Part shown: piece by piece, positions 6,740 to 7,246 of the stretch | Layout of the letters: each line of letters opens with the position of its first letter | How positions within the stretch are numbered: position 1 is the stretch's first letter | Origin: an uncultured Bacilli bacterium | GTDB taxonomy: Bacteria > Bacillota_I > Bacilli_A > RF39 > UBA660 | DNA length: 7,246 nt | Assembly (NCBI GenBank): GCA_947631135.1 | Contig: CANRKE010000060.1 | Coordinates: 1-7,246 of the forward strand | Direction of reading: 5' to 3' | The notes under the pieces: model-generated | Databases searched by the model: none | What the model saw: only the letters and a program-made list of their open reading frames with translations | Told to the model about the DNA's origin: nothing | Program-made: the position numbers and the translations under genes

Positions 6740-7047
6740 ATTGGCTATCGGTATATAATTTTAATCAAGTCACTATTGTTGTATTTACTATTAGAATTTT
6801 ATGTTACAATTCACAGCCAATTTTAGAAATAAAGAAAATTAATAAGATACCATTAATATTTGAATATGAATCACTTGGAAAAAATTGTGTGGAACATGGA
6901 TTTATATCTTATGTTGAAGATGATATTGTAATCCTAAATGAAGAAAATATTGATTATAAGTGGTGTAATATTGATGAATTTATAAGATTAATAAAATGGT
7001 ATTATGATAAAGAAAAATTATTTAAAATTTTAAACAATTTAACATAA
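6740..7047 (+). pseudogene. Nudix hydrolase remnant, C-terminal part only
   Basis: The frame ending at TAA 7045-7047 encodes a segment with the usual C-terminal half of a small Nudix protein: EHGFISYVEDDIVILNEENI followed by DYKWCNIDEFIRLIKWYYDK, i.e. the strand, the E-x-x-x-Y-x-W motif and the helix that packs behind it. The Nudix box (GX5EX7REUXEEXGU) is absent from this frame and from the bases upstream, so substrate hydrolysis is impossible. The frame is formally open back to an ATG at 6625, but that stretch crosses the defence promoter and the perfect palindrome and reads as non-coding. The remnant has no ribosome site of its own. It most likely marks an older gene whose 5' part was replaced when the palindrome and defence operon arrived; intact Nudix homology starts around 6840. 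Confidence 0.55.
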
Positions 7048-7172
7048 CGTAGGGTAAAATTCAATAAAATACCCGACAAAGCGCAAAAAAGTTTTCATGA
7101 ATTTATGACTAACATAACTTAATTTAATTTATTGAATCTATTAAAAATGTTTAGGAAACCACATATAGACCA
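7048..7172. other. Non-coding stretch with no clear feature
   Basis: After the Nudix remnant I see no gene. A GGGTA/TACCC pair (7052-7056, 7070-7074) could form a five-base stem but has no T-run. The GC-richer patch CCCGACAAAGCGC (7072-7084) stands out from its AT-rich surroundings without matching any element I know. Confidence 0.4.
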
Positions 7173-7246
7173 ATGTTTGTTAATCCTAAATATACAGGAT
7201 ATGAATTTTTTGTTTATAGTTACTTAATGATGTTCTCAAAAAAATA
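7173..7246 (+). CDS. Short unidentified open frame running off the right edge
   Basis: An ATG opens a frame reading MFVNPKYTGYEFFVYSYLMM and on to the edge. There is no ribosome site, and the same frame has TAG at 7150-7152. A second ATG at 7147 in another frame reads MFRKPHIDQ before diverging into less protein-like sequence, so the two pieces may be one gene broken by a frameshift. I do not recognise the family, and it may be a decayed remnant or chance. Confidence 0.2.
   Translation, partial: MFVNPKYTGYEFFVYSYLMMFSKK

Noticed and set aside
7052..7074. GGGTA/TACCC hairpin as a terminator
   Set aside because: The stem is only five bases and no T-run follows on either strand.
1..7246. CRISPR array, tRNA or rRNA genes, and recoded TGA
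   Set aside because: No regularly spaced direct repeats with unique spacers, no cloverleaf or conserved rRNA words were found, and tryptophan is encoded by TGG in the long genes.

Overview
The window is very AT-rich, uses the standard code (tryptophan is TGG in the long genes) and ends every gene whose stop is visible with TAA. Short leaders, AGGAGG-type ribosome sites and consensus sigma-70-like boxes suggest a low-GC Gram-positive bacterium, possibly a Bacilli/Mollicutes-related or clostridial gut lineage. That placement is inference; no marker gene fixes the taxon.

Left third, metabolism: the tail of an unrecognised gene ends in a hairpin plus T-run terminator. Next is a complete phosphoketolase (xfp), which makes acetyl phosphate from sugar phosphates. 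Overlapping its stop codon by 10 bases starts a membrane-anchored protein built of about eleven WG-like repeats of roughly 33-36 residues. It is split by one frameshift just after the membrane segment.

Middle, mobile debris: a mini-element of about 0.5 kb with near-identical terminal inverted repeats (GRGRCTGTCTCAGAAT) carries only the N-terminal part of an IS21-type (IstA-like) transposase. It lies exactly between the WG-repeat gene and the convergent defence pair. Its left end forms a likely terminator for the former and its right edge supplies a base of the stop codon of the latter.

Right half, defence: on the minus strand lies a two-gene operon, an AAA/ABC-type ATPase (RloA/AbiLi-like) followed, with an 11-base overlap, by an RloB-family Toprim-like protein (AbiLii-like). 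This pairing matches the AbiL/RloAB type of phage defence, in which an SMC/OLD-like ATPase works with a Toprim-fold effector. The operon has its own strong promoter (TTGACT-16-TATAAT) carrying two dyads that look like operator sites.

Far right: upstream of that promoter is a perfect 21-bp inverted repeat, then a Nudix hydrolase remnant without the Nudix box, then about 200 bases with no convincing gene except a short unidentified open frame running off the edge. The defence island therefore sits among gene and transposon remnants, as expected for an accessory locus. The most interesting parts are the defence pair with its regulated-looking promoter, the perfect palindrome beside it, and the frameshifted repeat protein co-transcribed with xfp.
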